From Bacillota bacterium (lineage in GTDB: Bacteria; Bacillota; Clostridia; Oscillospirales; Acutalibacteraceae), in NCBI GenBank assembly GCA_021769885.1, contig JAETSA010000005.1:1-64000 (forward strand): a DNA stretch of 64,000 bases. Direction: 5' to 3'. The notes beneath the pieces were generated by a model. The model saw only the letters and a program-made list of their open reading frames with translations. It searched no databases and had not been told where the DNA came from. Of the stretch, positions 18,941 through 29,281 are shown piece after piece. How positions within the stretch are numbered: the first letter of the stretch is position 1; every line of letters begins with the position of its first letter. Both the position numbers and the translations under genes were made by a program.

Positions 18941-19792
18941 TTACGCAGCTTCGTTAATGGATTTCACAATGGAATCCGCAGGAGCGGCGTCAATGATGAC
19001 ATACTGCAGGTTGCCGTTGACAACATCCTGCACTGCCATAGCACCGTTGGAATAGCCTTTTGCAGATACTTTGAATCCGTTTGCTTCATAATCGCCGGTG
19101 CTCTCTGTAAACAGCTGACCGGTTGTGCCGTTCTGGAAGCCGATGTTTGTGGTGCTGTCCATTGTCTTGAGAATGGCAATCACATCGTCTGCGGTTTTGC
19201 ATTCGTCAAACTTCGTGTCATCACCCTTGACAATCAGCTTCTGAGAAGCCTGATAATAAGATTCGGAGAATGTAACAGACTCTTTACGCTCTTCGTTAAT
19301 GGTAAGCCCCGCCATTGCAATGTCGCATTTGTGACTGCCGACAGCCAAGCATACTGCTTCAAAGTCCATATGCTGAATGACAAGCTCTTTGCCGAGCTTT
19401 TCTGCAAGCAGTGCGGCAATTTCCATATCAACGCCGAGGAAGTTGTCCCCTTCCGTATACTCAAAAGGCGGGAACTCTGCATTGGTGGCAACAACCAGCT
19501 GGTCTTTGCTCTCGTCGAGTGCGGCGGATTTGATTGCTTTGGGCGTACCGTCGCCGAAGTAGTTGTTGAAAACTTCGTCCAATTTACCGTTTGCTTTGAT
19601 TTCAGCGATGAAATCGTTGACCTGCTTTAACAGCTCAGGCTGATCTTTATCCACACCGAATGCATACTCTTCATCGGTCAGGTTGATGTTGATCACCTTA
19701 ACTGCGGGAGTCTTTGCGCCGCAAGCCGCGAACATACCGACAACCAGCGTCAAAGTCAAAAGAAGTGCAAGAACTTTTGTTGCTTTTTTCAT
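18941..19792 (-). CDS. Amino acid ABC transporter substrate-binding lipoprotein, apparently circularly permuted
   Basis: Lipobox MFAACG; SBP type-3 core begins at KDQLVVATNAEFPPFEY; segment EEYAFGVDKDQPELLKQVNDFIAEIKANGKLDEVFNNYFG (normally C-terminal) lies at the N-terminus. Confidence 0.9.
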   Translation of the reverse strand: MKKATKVLALLLTLTLVVGMFAACGAKTPAVKVININLTDEEYAFGVDKDQPELLKQVNDFIAEIKANGKLDEVFNNYFGDGTPKAIKSAALDESKDQLVVATNAEFPPFEYTEGDNFLGVDMEIAALLAEKLGKELVIQHMDFEAVCLAVGSHKCDIAMAGLTINEERKESVTFSESYYQASQKLIVKGDDTKFDECKTADDVIAILKTMDSTTNIGFQNGTTGQLFTESTGDYEANGFKVSAKGYSNGAMAVQDVVNGNLQYVIIDAAPADSIVKSINEAA

Positions 19793-19866
19793 TTTTACTG
19801 CCCCTTTTCATAAATTATGATATTACTATACACCAAGTTGAATAAATTTGCAAGCAAAATGTATTT

Positions 19867-20325
19867 TTATTCGTTTTTTATATTTTTCTTACGGAAAACA
19901 ACCCATTTTCCGAATATATAATTGGCAATAATCACAATCACCTGTGCAATTGTCTTTGCCGCAACTTCCCCGACGGGCAAGGAAGCATATATATAGTTAT
20001 TCATATGCAAAATATCTAACAACAATTTCAGTGTTACCCATTCCATACCGAGTGACAGGAGCCTCGCCGCAATAAATTTTGCGAACTCCAAAACAACGGC
20101 CTGCACACCGATTGCACCGCTTTCAAACACCCACTTTCGATTGGTCACATAAGCAAAAAGCACCGCGCCGATCCACGCAAGCACAGTCGCCGCAGACCAG
20201 CCGAGGTGGAAACCTTCTGTACAGGAAAAATATATGATGTAATTTACAAGCGTCGTAAGTCCGCCGAAGAAAACATACAGAATCGGTTCTTTATATTTCA
20301 AAAAAAGCGATTTTAATTTTTTCAA
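19867..20325 (-). CDS. GtrA-family membrane protein
   Basis: Four-TM GtrA-like; FFGGLTTLVNYIIYF. Confidence 0.85.
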   Translation of the reverse strand: MKKLKSLFLKYKEPILYVFFGGLTTLVNYIIYFSCTEGFHLGWSAATVLAWIGAVLFAYVTNRKWVFESGAIGVQAVVLEFAKFIAARLLSLGMEWVTLKLLLDILHMNNYIYASLPVGEVAAKTIAQVIVIIANYIFGKWVVFRKKNIKNE

Positions 20326-20353
20326 ATTTCTACTTCCTTTTGCGCAAAAGCAT

Positions 20354-20851
20354 TCAAATGAATTTTACACAGGGGACATCTTCAATCAGACACACGGCGT
20401 GTGCGGCAATGCCCTCTTTGGCACCTGTAAAGCCGAGCCCCTCTTCTGTTGTGGCTTTCACGCTGACACACGACACAGGCAAACGGCACGCACGCGCAAT
20501 GTTTTCGCGCATTCCGTCTATAAAGGGTGCCAATTTCGGAGCCTGCGCCAAAACGGTTGCATCAATATTATTTACAGAATAGTGTTCTTTTTTTAACAGC
20601 GATACAACTTCTTCTAACAGTTTCAAGCTGTCTGCGCCTTTATAGCGTTCATCTGTATCGGGAAAATGCTTGCCGATGTCGCCGAGCGCCGCCGCACCCA
20701 AAAGTGCATCGCTGACCGCGTGCAGCAGGACGTCCGCATCGGAATGTCCTAAAAGCCCAAACCCGTTATTTTCAATTTCCACACCGCCTAAAATCAGTTT
20801 ACGCCCTTCGGTTAAGCGGTGTACATCATAGCCGTGTCCTATTCGAAGCAT
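20354..20851 (-). CDS. ispF: 2-C-methyl-D-erythritol 2,4-cyclodiphosphate synthase
   Basis: [47 protein letters not shown]. Confidence 0.97.
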   Translation of the reverse strand: MLRIGHGYDVHRLTEGRKLILGGVEIENNGFGLLGHSDADVLLHAVSDALLGAAALGDIGKHFPDTDERYKGADSLKLLEEVVSLLKKEHYSVNNIDATVLAQAPKLAPFIDGMRENIARACRLPVSCVSVKATTEEGLGFTGAKEGIAAHAVCLIEDVPCVKFI

Positions 20852-21591
20852 TTTTCTTTCCTCCCTGCAAGTATCCCCTCCGCCAGTGCGATGTCCTCCG
20901 GCGTGGTGATTTTGATATTTTCGTAGCTGCCCTCCACCATAAACACGGGGATTCCTGCCGATTCCATCAATTTACAGTCATCCGTAAACGCGGTGCTGTT
21001 CGGCACTGCAGCGGCGGCTTGCAAATACAGTGGACGCGAAAACACCTGCGGCGTATGCACTGCCCAAAGGGCGGTGCGGTCGGGCGTTTCCAAAATTCTG
21101 CCGTCTCTCGCTACCACCTTAATGGTATCCTTGACACGCACGCCTGTGGCGGCGGCGTTTTCCGCGAATGCCTTTTGCACAGTCAATTCAATAATCTCCT
21201 GTGTAACTAACGGGCGTGCGCCGTCGTGAATCGCAAAAAATTCCGATTGCAGCGAAGCCCTGTGAATGGCGGCAAACACGCTTTCCTGCCGTGTTGCCCC
21301 GCCTTTTACGATGTCCGTCACCTTTCGGATTTCGTAAGCTTTGACAGCCGCAAACAAATCGGAAATATCCTGTTCTCTCGTGGCGACCACAATTTCGTCA
21401 ATCCACGGGCTTTCCGAAAAAGTCCGAAGTGTCCGAATAAGCACAGGGACGCCGTCAATCCGCAGTTTCTGCTTATTGACGCCGCCCATTCGTGTAGAAT
21501 TGCCCGCCGCTACAATTACCGCTGTGACAAACGGATGTGCAGGCTCTGCGGACAACCCTGTATTCTTTTTTTCAGAGCAAAATAAACGCAT
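20839..21591 (-). CDS. ispD: 2-C-methyl-D-erythritol 4-phosphate cytidylyltransferase
   Basis: [30 protein letters not shown], overlaps ispF. Confidence 0.95.
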   Translation of the reverse strand: MRLFCSEKKNTGLSAEPAHPFVTAVIVAAGNSTRMGGVNKQKLRIDGVPVLIRTLRTFSESPWIDEIVVATREQDISDLFAAVKAYEIRKVTDIVKGGATRQESVFAAIHRASLQSEFFAIHDGARPLVTQEIIELTVQKAFAENAAATGVRVKDTIKVVARDGRILETPDRTALWAVHTPQVFSRPLYLQAAAAVPNSTAFTDDCKLMESAGIPVFMVEGSYENIKITTPEDIALAEGILAGRKEKCFE

Positions 21592-21633
21592 AAGCTACCC
21601 TCAGTACAACTTTATGCCTTTATTTTACAACAA

Positions 21634-22899
21634 TTAAAGCAGTTTTTCAAGTGTTGCAAGCTTCACACACAGGCAAAGCACTTCCACTGCCTTTTTGAGG
21701 TCTTCGGTAGACGGATATGTCGGCGCGATGCGGATATTTCTGTCGGCATCGTCTTTACCGTAAGGATAAGTTGCGCCGACCGCTGTCAGCACTACGCCGA
21801 GTTCACGGCACAGCTCACCGACGCGTTTCGCACTGCATTCCGTGGTATTCAGGCTGATAAAATAGCCGCCCTTCGGTTCTGTCCAGCGGGCAAGGTCATT
21901 TTCACGCAGTTCGCGGTTCAGCGCATCCAGTACAATGCGGAATTTCGGTGCAATAATTGCCGCATGCTTTTTCATATGCGCCGCAATGCCGTCCGCATCT
22001 TTAAAATATTTTACGTGACGCAGTTGATTCATTTTATCGTAGCTGATGGTCTGCATCGCAAGACGCGCCTTGATGGCTTTGATATTATTGTCGGAAGCGG
22101 CAATTGCAGAAACGCCTGCACCCGGGAAGCTGATTTTGGAAGTGGAAGTAAATTCCACAAACATATCCTCCGAGCCGTACGCCTTGCAGGCTTCGAAGAT
22201 ATTCAAAAGGTGATCGGGCCGGTCGTCCAAATCATGCACGATGTAGGCGTTATCCCAAATCACGCGGAAATCCTTTGCCGCAGGCTTCAGGGATGCCAAC
22301 GCGCGCACGGTATCATCCGAATACGTAATGCCGTCGGGATTGGAGTATTTCGGCACACAGAACATACCCTTTACGCTCGGGTCTTTCACAAGCTCTGCAA
22401 TCTTCTCTACATCAGGACCGTTTTCGGTCATTTCCACATTCAGCATCTCGATGCCGAAATGCTCACAAATCGTAAAATGACGGTCATAGCCCGGCACATT
22501 GCAGATGAATTTAATTTTTCCCTGCTGTATCCAAGGCTCTGCGCCTGCGCCGTGCGTCATACACTGTGAAATATAGTCGAACATCAAACTCAGGCTGGAA
22601 GCTCCGCCGATAATCACATTGGCGGGGTCAACCTCCAAAATCTCCGCAAACAGCCTTCTGCACTCGGGAAGTCCTTCAAGTACGCCGTAGTTGCGGCAGT
22701 CAAAACCGTTTTCCGCTTTGCAGTCGCACACCCCGATAACGGTTTTGAGAATATCCATAGAAAGGTCAAGCTGATCCGCACCCGGCTTACCTCGGGACAT
22801 ATCCAGCTTCAAATTCATTTTTTTGAGCGTTTCGAATTCTGCGTCTAATTCCTTTTTCAGTTTACGCAGTTCTTCTTTGGGCATTTGGGAATACTGCAT
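21634..22899 (-). CDS. Aminotransferase class I/II (type Ic aspartate aminotransferase-like)
   Basis: DMSRGKPGADQLDLS, YGVLEGLPECRRLFAEIL, STSKISFPGAGVSAIAAS. Confidence 0.88.
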   Translation of the reverse strand: MQYSQMPKEELRKLKKELDAEFETLKKMNLKLDMSRGKPGADQLDLSMDILKTVIGVCDCKAENGFDCRNYGVLEGLPECRRLFAEILEVDPANVIIGGASSLSLMFDYISQCMTHGAGAEPWIQQGKIKFICNVPGYDRHFTICEHFGIEMLNVEMTENGPDVEKIAELVKDPSVKGMFCVPKYSNPDGITYSDDTVRALASLKPAAKDFRVIWDNAYIVHDLDDRPDHLLNIFEACKAYGSEDMFVEFTSTSKISFPGAGVSAIAASDNNIKAIKARLAMQTISYDKMNQLRHVKYFKDADGIAAHMKKHAAIIAPKFRIVLDALNRELRENDLARWTEPKGGYFISLNTTECSAKRVGELCRELGVVLTAVGATYPYGKDDADRNIRIAPTYPSTEDLKKAVEVLCLCVKLATLEKLL

Positions 22900-23064
22900 A
22901 TCCTAATCCTCCGAGTTTCATACATTTTTTGTTTGCCGATAAATTTTATTACATTTTATGCTTTTTTGCAATATATGTTTTTGTTTCTTGCAAAAATTCC
23001 ATAAAAGAACCAAGCAGAAGAACTTCCCGCAGGGCTTTTCGTGCATATCCGCCAAAGAAAAGCA

Positions 23065-24384
23065 TTATTTTTTACGGACAATCGGCGCAGGCAAAATAAC
23101 GGGTGCTTCCTCGCCTGCTTTTTGCATTTCGCGTTTTAACAATTTTTGCATTGCACCGCGCGCTTCTTTGTAAGCTTTACTTCGAACCAAATTCACTTTC
23201 TCGCACGGGTCTTTTTCCAAATCATACAAATAATCTTCAAAATAAATTTTGGCTTTATGCTTTGTAAACCCTGAACCGACCGCACGAACAGAATACTTGT
23301 ATTTTTTTGTGCGCACCGCACGCCCGCACTGACTTTCGCTGATTTGGATAAATACGCAATCACGTTCCGATTTGCCTGAAAGCATCGGCAGAATCGATTC
23401 GCCCGAAAAGCTTTCGGGAATCGGAATACCCGCAAGCTCCAACAGTGTCGGCGGCAAATCGATTAAGCTGACAAGACTTTCCACCCGCTTCCCGCCTTGG
23501 AACAGCCCGCCCGCAATAATCAGCGGTGTATGCGTTGCACTGTCATGGCAGGAGCGTTTATACTCCATATTCCGTGTTTTGAAATGTGAGCCGTGATCGC
23601 TTGTATAAATAATAACGGTATTCTCATAAATACCTTTTTCTTTCAGTTTTTCAATCAAGCGTCCGACATTCTCATCCAAACGGTTGATGGCGGCGATGTA
23701 ATCGGGATACATTTCTTTGTAATCCCCGGGCAAAAACGAAAGGTCTTCGGGTATGGGATAGTCCTTGAATTTCGGTACGGTTTCCGTCGGTCCTTCGTAT
23801 CGCTTATGATCATTTTGATGATGCGGCTCAATGTGGGAAACGAACAGGAAAAACGGTTTATCCGAGGTCTTTTGGTCAAGGTATTCTAAGGCAAAATCGT
23901 TGATACAGTCTGCGCGGTAGCCTTCAAAATCAATGCGGTTGCCGTCGCCGTCAAAAATGTAGCCGTCATAGCCGTGCGAAGTGAACTCCAAAACATCGGC
24001 GGCGCGCCACCAATCCTTATATTCGCCCTGCACATCTTTTGGAATCGCTGTTTTTTCGCAATGCATCCCGACATTCGGGAAACGGTCGGACGCCAAATGC
24101 CATTTCCCGACATAGGCGGTTTCATATCCCGCTTCGTTAAAATACGCCGCAAGCGGTTTAATCGTTTTGGGCAGAGGCACACCGTTCCAATAGCATCCGC
24201 ACTCCGTCGCATACTGTCCCGTTTGCAGGCAAGCGCGCGCAGGGCCGCAGACCGGCTGACAGGTAAAGGAGTTTTCGAACAGAACGCCCTCACTTGCCAG
24301 CTCCGTTAAATTCGGCGTAACGGTTTCGTTTACCGTATCCCACCGCTGTTGGTCGCTGAAATAAAAAATAATATTCGGCTGCAT
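23065..24384 (-). CDS. Type I sulfatase, Cys-type
   Basis: PNIIFYFSDQQRWD; CGPAR matches the C-x-P-x-R FGly motif; VIIYTSDHGSHF. Confidence 0.92.
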   Translation of the reverse strand: MQPNIIFYFSDQQRWDTVNETVTPNLTELASEGVLFENSFTCQPVCGPARACLQTGQYATECGCYWNGVPLPKTIKPLAAYFNEAGYETAYVGKWHLASDRFPNVGMHCEKTAIPKDVQGEYKDWWRAADVLEFTSHGYDGYIFDGDGNRIDFEGYRADCINDFALEYLDQKTSDKPFFLFVSHIEPHHQNDHKRYEGPTETVPKFKDYPIPEDLSFLPGDYKEMYPDYIAAINRLDENVGRLIEKLKEKGIYENTVIIYTSDHGSHFKTRNMEYKRSCHDSATHTPLIIAGGLFQGGKRVESLVSLIDLPPTLLELAGIPIPESFSGESILPMLSGKSERDCVFIQISESQCGRAVRTKKYKYSVRAVGSGFTKHKAKIYFEDYLYDLEKDPCEKVNLVRSKAYKEARGAMQKLLKREMQKAGEEAPVILPAPIVRKK

Positions 24385-24399
24385 AGCTCTACGCCTTTC

Positions 24400-25179
24400 T
24401 CAGCAAAATGCTGTAACTGCATTATACAACGTTAAAATAATCATAGAAAAAATAGCCAACGAAAAAGTAATGCGTGCCGCCTTCTCACTGCATCGGCGAT
24501 TTAAAAGCGCGCCGAGTAATCCGCCGACTACCGCACAGGGAATCACTGCCCAAAGCATTTTCAAGTCATAGCCCTGCACACCGCCGCGCAGCAGCTGCAC
24601 GCTCAAATTGGAAAGCTGTGAAAAAAAGATGACCGCAACCGAGTATACTGCCGCATCCCTTACGGAGAAGGAAAACAGCAAGGTCAGCGCGGCAACATTG
24701 ATTGGACCGCCGCCGATACCTAAAAACGCCGCCAAAGCACCGAGCAGCAAACCCGCACACAAAATCCCGATGGGATTTTGAAGCTTCGCCGTTTTGGTAT
24801 GAACATTTACAAAAATAAGCACGCACAAAAGCAGTGCGCTTAAAGCTACGGACTGCGCACCCTTCACGGTATCCGCTGACTGTGCCGCCTGCAAAGCGGC
24901 TGAGAACGCACTGTTCCCCAAAAATCCGCCGAGCACCGCGCCTGCCGCGAGCGGAAACAAAATCCGTTTCTCAAAAGTCACGCCTTTTTTCAAATACTTT
25001 GCGGTAGAAGTCACAGACATTGCGAACACTGCGCAGGAAGAAAAAAAGGCGATTTCCGGAAGCGTATGCATATGCAGTACATCCAGCATCGGCTTTATGA
25101 TAACGCCGCCGCCCAATCCGACAAAAGCACCGAGTAAGGTAGAAAGAAAAATAACAATCGAATAAATAAAATATTGCAT
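24400..25179 (-). CDS. TauE/SafE-family (sulfite/organosulfonate) permease
   Basis: GAFVGLGGGVIIKPML and ALAAFLGIGGGPINVAAL. Confidence 0.88.
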   Translation of the reverse strand: MQYFIYSIVIFLSTLLGAFVGLGGGVIIKPMLDVLHMHTLPEIAFFSSCAVFAMSVTSTAKYLKKGVTFEKRILFPLAAGAVLGGFLGNSAFSAALQAAQSADTVKGAQSVALSALLLCVLIFVNVHTKTAKLQNPIGILCAGLLLGALAAFLGIGGGPINVAALTLLFSFSVRDAAVYSVAVIFFSQLSNLSVQLLRGGVQGYDLKMLWAVIPCAVVGGLLGALLNRRCSEKAARITFSLAIFSMIILTLYNAVTAFC

Positions 25180-25293
25180 ACAGTTACCTCAAAAAAGAGT
25201 ATAACAGTTTTTGTCTTTATTTACAAGATATCTATTGATTTAGAACAGCGATTTTGATAAGATAAAGAAGCGTTTCCACTTATAAAGTAAAGG

Positions 25294-26262
25294 ATGTTAT
25301 ATATGCTGTTAAAATTATCACCTGCGTTTAAGGACTATCTTTGGGGCGGCACACGTCTCAAAACCGATTTCGGATTCCAAACCGATTTGGATATTGTTGC
25401 CGAAGGGTGGATGCTCTCCTGCCATAAGGACGGCGAAAATCACGTGGAAAACGGTACATATCAGGGCAAGACGCTTTCTGAGATCATTGAACTGCTCGGC
25501 AAACCGTGCCTTGGCACAAACGCCGAAAAATTTGACCGTTTTCCGATTCTCATAAAGCTGATTGACGCTAAAAAGGATTTGTCTGTACAGGTGCATCCCG
25601 ACAACGACTACGCCCTGCGCGTAGAGGGCGAATACGGCAAAACCGAATGCTGGTATATTTTAGACTGTGACGAGGGCGCGGAATTAATTTACGGCTTTAA
25701 AGAGCCGATTTCCAGCGAAGAATTTCGCGAGCGGATTGCGAACAACACTTTTTTGGATGTTGTGAACAAAGTGAAAGTGAAAAAGGGCGACTTGTTCTTT
25801 ATTGAGGCAGGCACACTGCACGCCATCGGCAGCGGGATTCTGCTTGCGGAAATTCAGCAAAATTCCAACACAACCTACCGTGTATACGATTACGGCCGTG
25901 TCGGCGCAGACGGCAAGCCGCGCGAACTGCACACGGAAAAAGCGATAGACGTTACCCACTGCGCACCGCCCGCACGGGATGCCGCACCCGAGGGTGCAAA
26001 AATCCAAAAAGACGGATACACAGAGCAGTTGTTGACGACCTGCGAACTGTTTACGGTAAAATCCGTAAATGTTACAGAAAAATACGAAAGCCAAGCGGAC
26101 AAGACCTCGTTTGTATCCTTGCTGATTACCGACGGTAACGGCGTAATTTCCTGCGGGGCGGAATCGCTTTCCGTAAAAAAAGGTGACAGCCTGTTTTTGA
26201 CGGCGGACAGCGGTGCATTTTCCGTCAACGGTATGTTAGAGCTTGTGGAAACGAGGATATAA
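25294..26262 (+). CDS. manA: Class I mannose-6-phosphate isomerase
   Basis: LSVQVHPDNDYAL, GTLHAIGSGILLAEIQQNSNTTYRVYDYGR. Confidence 0.93.
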   Translation: MLYMLLKLSPAFKDYLWGGTRLKTDFGFQTDLDIVAEGWMLSCHKDGENHVENGTYQGKTLSEIIELLGKPCLGTNAEKFDRFPILIKLIDAKKDLSVQVHPDNDYALRVEGEYGKTECWYILDCDEGAELIYGFKEPISSEEFRERIANNTFLDVVNKVKVKKGDLFFIEAGTLHAIGSGILLAEIQQNSNTTYRVYDYGRVGADGKPRELHTEKAIDVTHCAPPARDAAPEGAKIQKDGYTEQLLTTCELFTVKSVNVTEKYESQADKTSFVSLLITDGNGVISCGAESLSVKKGDSLFLTADSGAFSVNGMLELVETRI

Positions 26263-26263
26263 A

Positions 26264-26962
26264 ATGAAAGCAAAGCATAAGAAGCTGAAAATTATCCTCA
26301 TTGTATTTTTCGTGTTGGTACTTTGCGGTGCGTTGGTATTCGGCACGGTAAACGGCATTGTCGTCGGCAAATCCAAGCCGTATATTCTGTCCGAAACAGA
26401 CTGCGCCGCGCTCGAGGATGCAGACTGTATTTTGGTTTTAGGCTGTGCGGTTTGGAACAGTGAAACCTTAAGTCCGATGCTACGTGACCGTGTGACGACA
26501 GGGCTTTCTTTATACCAAAGCGGTGTTTCCGAGAAGCTTTTGATGAGTGGTGACCACGGGCGGGAAAATTATGACGAAGTCAACCATATGAAGCAGTTTT
26601 TTGTAGATGCAGGTGTTGACCCCGAGGTTGTTTTTTTAGACCACGCAGGCTTTTCCACCTATGAATCGATGTACCGCGCCCGCGACATTTTCGGTGTCAA
26701 GAAAGTTGTCATTGTCACACAAGGCTATCATTTATACCGCGCGGTTTACATTGCCCGTGCGTTGGGTTTAGACGCGTACGGCGTGGCGTCGGATTTGCAG
26801 GATTATGCGCTGTACACCGATGTGCGCAATGCAATTCGGGAATCGCTTGCACGCATAAAGGACTTTGGCGTTTGCATTGTGAAGCCTGAGCCCACCTATC
26901 TCGGCGATTCGATTCCCATCAGCGGCTCGGCATCGCTTTCTGATGACAAGGAGTATGTATAA
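26264..26962 (+). CDS. SanA/YdcF-like DUF218 protein
   Basis: DCILVLGCAVWNSETLSPMLRDRVTTGLSLY; VIVTQGYHLYRAVYIAR. Confidence 0.88.
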   Translation: MKAKHKKLKIILIVFFVLVLCGALVFGTVNGIVVGKSKPYILSETDCAALEDADCILVLGCAVWNSETLSPMLRDRVTTGLSLYQSGVSEKLLMSGDHGRENYDEVNHMKQFFVDAGVDPEVVFLDHAGFSTYESMYRARDIFGVKKVVIVTQGYHLYRAVYIARALGLDAYGVASDLQDYALYTDVRNAIRESLARIKDFGVCIVKPEPTYLGDSIPISGSASLSDDKEYV

Positions 26963-26964
26963 GT

Positions 26965-28188
26965 ATGCCACGAACCTACAAGGGTACAACCGTAGCCTGC
27001 TATATCGGCTATTTTGTGCAGGCGATTATCAACAATCTCTCCCCCATTCTGTTTATCGTTTACCGACAACAGCTCGGCATTTCCTTAAATGCTATCGGCA
27101 GTTTAATTCTGATTAACTTTTTATCGCAAACCGTTGTCGATATTCTTTCCGTTAAGGTTGTCGACCGCATCGGCTACAAAAAAATCATTTTGGCGTCACA
27201 CGCATTTGCTTTTGTGGGATTGGTGTGTTTAGCCATACTGCCGCGCAGCGGTATGCCGCCGTTCGGCGCACTGGTATTCGCAACCGTCATCTCCGCGCTC
27301 GGCAGTGGGATGATTGAGGTCACCATCAGTCCGATTGTAGACGCGATTCCGAGCGACCGCAAAGAGGCGGATATGAGTCTGTTGCACTCTTTTTATTGTT
27401 GGGGGCAAATGGCTGTTGTTGCGCTTTCAACGCTGTTCATCAAGCTCGTCGGCGAGCAGTATTGGTATATTCTGCCCCTCCTTTGGGCTTTGATTCCGCT
27501 TGGCAATCTGTTAAACTTCTCCACACTCCCCTTTCCGAAAACCTTGCAGGAGGATGAAAAAATACCGATTCGCAAGCTGCTGACCTCGAAAAACTTCGTG
27601 ATTGCGATGGTATTGATGCTGTGTGCAGGTGCTTCGGAGCTTGCTATGTCGCAATGGTCGTCTTTTTTTGCGGAAACAGGATTGCAGGTATCGAAATTTA
27701 TGGGTGATTTATTAGGTCCGTGCCTGTTTGCGGTCTTTATGGGGTGCGGCAGACTGCTGTTCGGCATTTACGGACACAAAATCAACTTAAAAAAAGCGAT
27801 GCTCGCCTGTGCGGTTCTGTGCATCGGCTGTTATTTGACCACTGCGATTGCAAATGCCCCAATGCTGTCACTGCTTGGCTGTGCCGTTACGGGCTTTTCC
27901 ATCAGCCTGTTTTGGCCGGGCACGTTCAGTTTGGTTTCGGAATCCTACCCGAACGGCGGGGCGGCGATGTTCGGCATTTTGGCAATTTTAGGCGACATCG
28001 GCTGTTCACTCGGGCCGTCTATTATCAGTTATATTTCTACAGCTGCCGCAACAGTAAATCCAACGCTTTCCGAAGGGGAATCCTTGAAATTCGGTCTTGG
28101 GTTCGGTGCGATTTTCCCGATTATCGCCATTATCGGGTTGCTCTTGATGAAAAAGCCGAAAAAGCAGTTGACAACCGAAAAGAATTAG
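26965..28188 (+). CDS. MFS transporter
   Basis: 12-TM profile, MFS signature-like loops. Confidence 0.85.
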   Translation: MPRTYKGTTVACYIGYFVQAIINNLSPILFIVYRQQLGISLNAIGSLILINFLSQTVVDILSVKVVDRIGYKKIILASHAFAFVGLVCLAILPRSGMPPFGALVFATVISALGSGMIEVTISPIVDAIPSDRKEADMSLLHSFYCWGQMAVVALSTLFIKLVGEQYWYILPLLWALIPLGNLLNFSTLPFPKTLQEDEKIPIRKLLTSKNFVIAMVLMLCAGASELAMSQWSSFFAETGLQVSKFMGDLLGPCLFAVFMGCGRLLFGIYGHKINLKKAMLACAVLCIGCYLTTAIANAPMLSLLGCAVTGFSISLFWPGTFSLVSESYPNGGAAMFGILAILGDIGCSLGPSIISYISTAAATVNPTLSEGESLKFGLGFGAIFPIIAIIGLLLMKKPKKQLTTEKN

Positions 28189-28206
28189 CATATACTATTT
28201 TTACAA

Positions 28207-28322
28207 ATGAATCGCTGTCTTCAAGGCGGGGTGCAAGTCCCCACCGGTGGTTAAAGTCCACAAGCTCACGCTGATTGGGTGTAATTCCCAAACCGACGGT
28301 ACAGTCCGGATGAAAGAAGATG
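28207..28322 (+). promoter_or_regulatory. FMN riboswitch (RFN element)
   Basis: cttcaaggcggggtgcaagtccccaccggtggttaaagtccacaagc...gattgggtgtaattcccaaaccgacggtacagtccggatgaaagaagatg. Confidence 0.95.
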
Positions 28323-28342
28323 TATTTGTCAGTACACCTGCG

Positions 28343-28373
28343 CCTCGTAAGAATGCTCTTACGAGGTTTTTTG
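28343..28373 (+). terminator. Riboswitch expression-platform terminator
   Basis: cctcgtaaga-atgc-tcttacgagg then tttttt; perfect 10-bp stem. Confidence 0.88.
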
Positions 28374-28423
28374 TTTGACAGCCGCATTTGCAAAATCTAT
28401 TTTTTGAAAGGCTCTGAACAAAA

Positions 28424-29044
28424 ATGAACAAACCCGAAACCCAATCCGCAAAGAAACCGTTCCCCCGCGAAAAAATCCGCAAGCTGACCGTAACCGCCAT
28501 TCTCGGCGCAGTTGCCGCCGTCCTGATGTTTTTACAGTTCAGCGTACCTGTCATGCCGGGCTTCATTAAAATGGATGTTGCGCATTTCCCTGCGCTGATT
28601 GCCTCGTTCGCCCTCGGTCCTGTGAGCGGCGTCGGCGTGTGCCTGATTAAGAATCTACTGAACCTGTTTACAACCTCTACGGGCGGTGTTGGTGAGCTTT
28701 CAGACTTCATTCTCGGCTGTATCCTGGTGATTCCCGCAGGACTTATCTATAAACGCAAAAAGACAAGAGGCGGCGCGCTGATTGGGTCTTTGGTCGGGGC
28801 GGTTTGTATGGCGGGCTTCAGTCTGCTGACCAATTACTATATCACCTACCCGTTCTATACGAATTTTATGCCGATGGAGCAAATCATTTCGGCGTATCAA
28901 ATGATTCTGCCGAGTGTAGACTCCCTTTGGAAAGCTCTTTTGATTTTCAATGTACCGTTCACATTGGTCAAAGGCTTACTGTGCGCGATTATCGCCTTTG
29001 TCGTCTATAAGCCGCTTTCGCCGATTATTAAAGGAAAACGGTAA
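28424..29044 (+). CDS. ribU: Riboflavin ECF transporter S component
   Basis: FLQFSVPVMPGFIKMDVAHFPALIASFALGPVSGVGVCLIKNLL; directly behind the FMN riboswitch. Confidence 0.93.
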   Translation: MNKPETQSAKKPFPREKIRKLTVTAILGAVAAVLMFLQFSVPVMPGFIKMDVAHFPALIASFALGPVSGVGVCLIKNLLNLFTTSTGGVGELSDFILGCILVIPAGLIYKRKKTRGGALIGSLVGAVCMAGFSLLTNYYITYPFYTNFMPMEQIISAYQMILPSVDSLWKALLIFNVPFTLVKGLLCAIIAFVVYKPLSPIIKGKR

Positions 29045-29131
29045 AAAGATTTCGTATTTTTTAAAAATCTTCGGTTCTCGCATTGACAACCGAAGATTTT
29101 TTTCTTATAATATATCGCGGATATTAGAAAT

Positions 29132-29218
29132 GCCGCTGTGGCGAAATCGGCAGACGCAAGGGACTTAAAATCCCTCGGTGGCAACACCGTACCGGTTCAA
29201 GTCCGGTCAGCGGCACCA
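29132..29218 (+). tRNA. tRNA-Leu(TAA)
   Basis: gccgctgtggcgaaatcggcagacgc...acttaaaatccctcggtggcaacaccgtaccggttcaagtccggtcagcggcacca; long variable arm, encoded CCA. Confidence 0.96.
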
Positions 29219-29222
29219 AAAA

Positions 29223-29255
29223 GAAAAAGTCACGAAAGTGGCTTTTTCTTTTTGG
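29223..29255 (+). terminator. Terminator after tRNA-Leu
   Basis: gaaaaagtcac-gaaa-gtggctttttctttt. Confidence 0.7.
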
Positions 29256-29281
29256 TATTTTTCACTTTTCACTATTCATTC

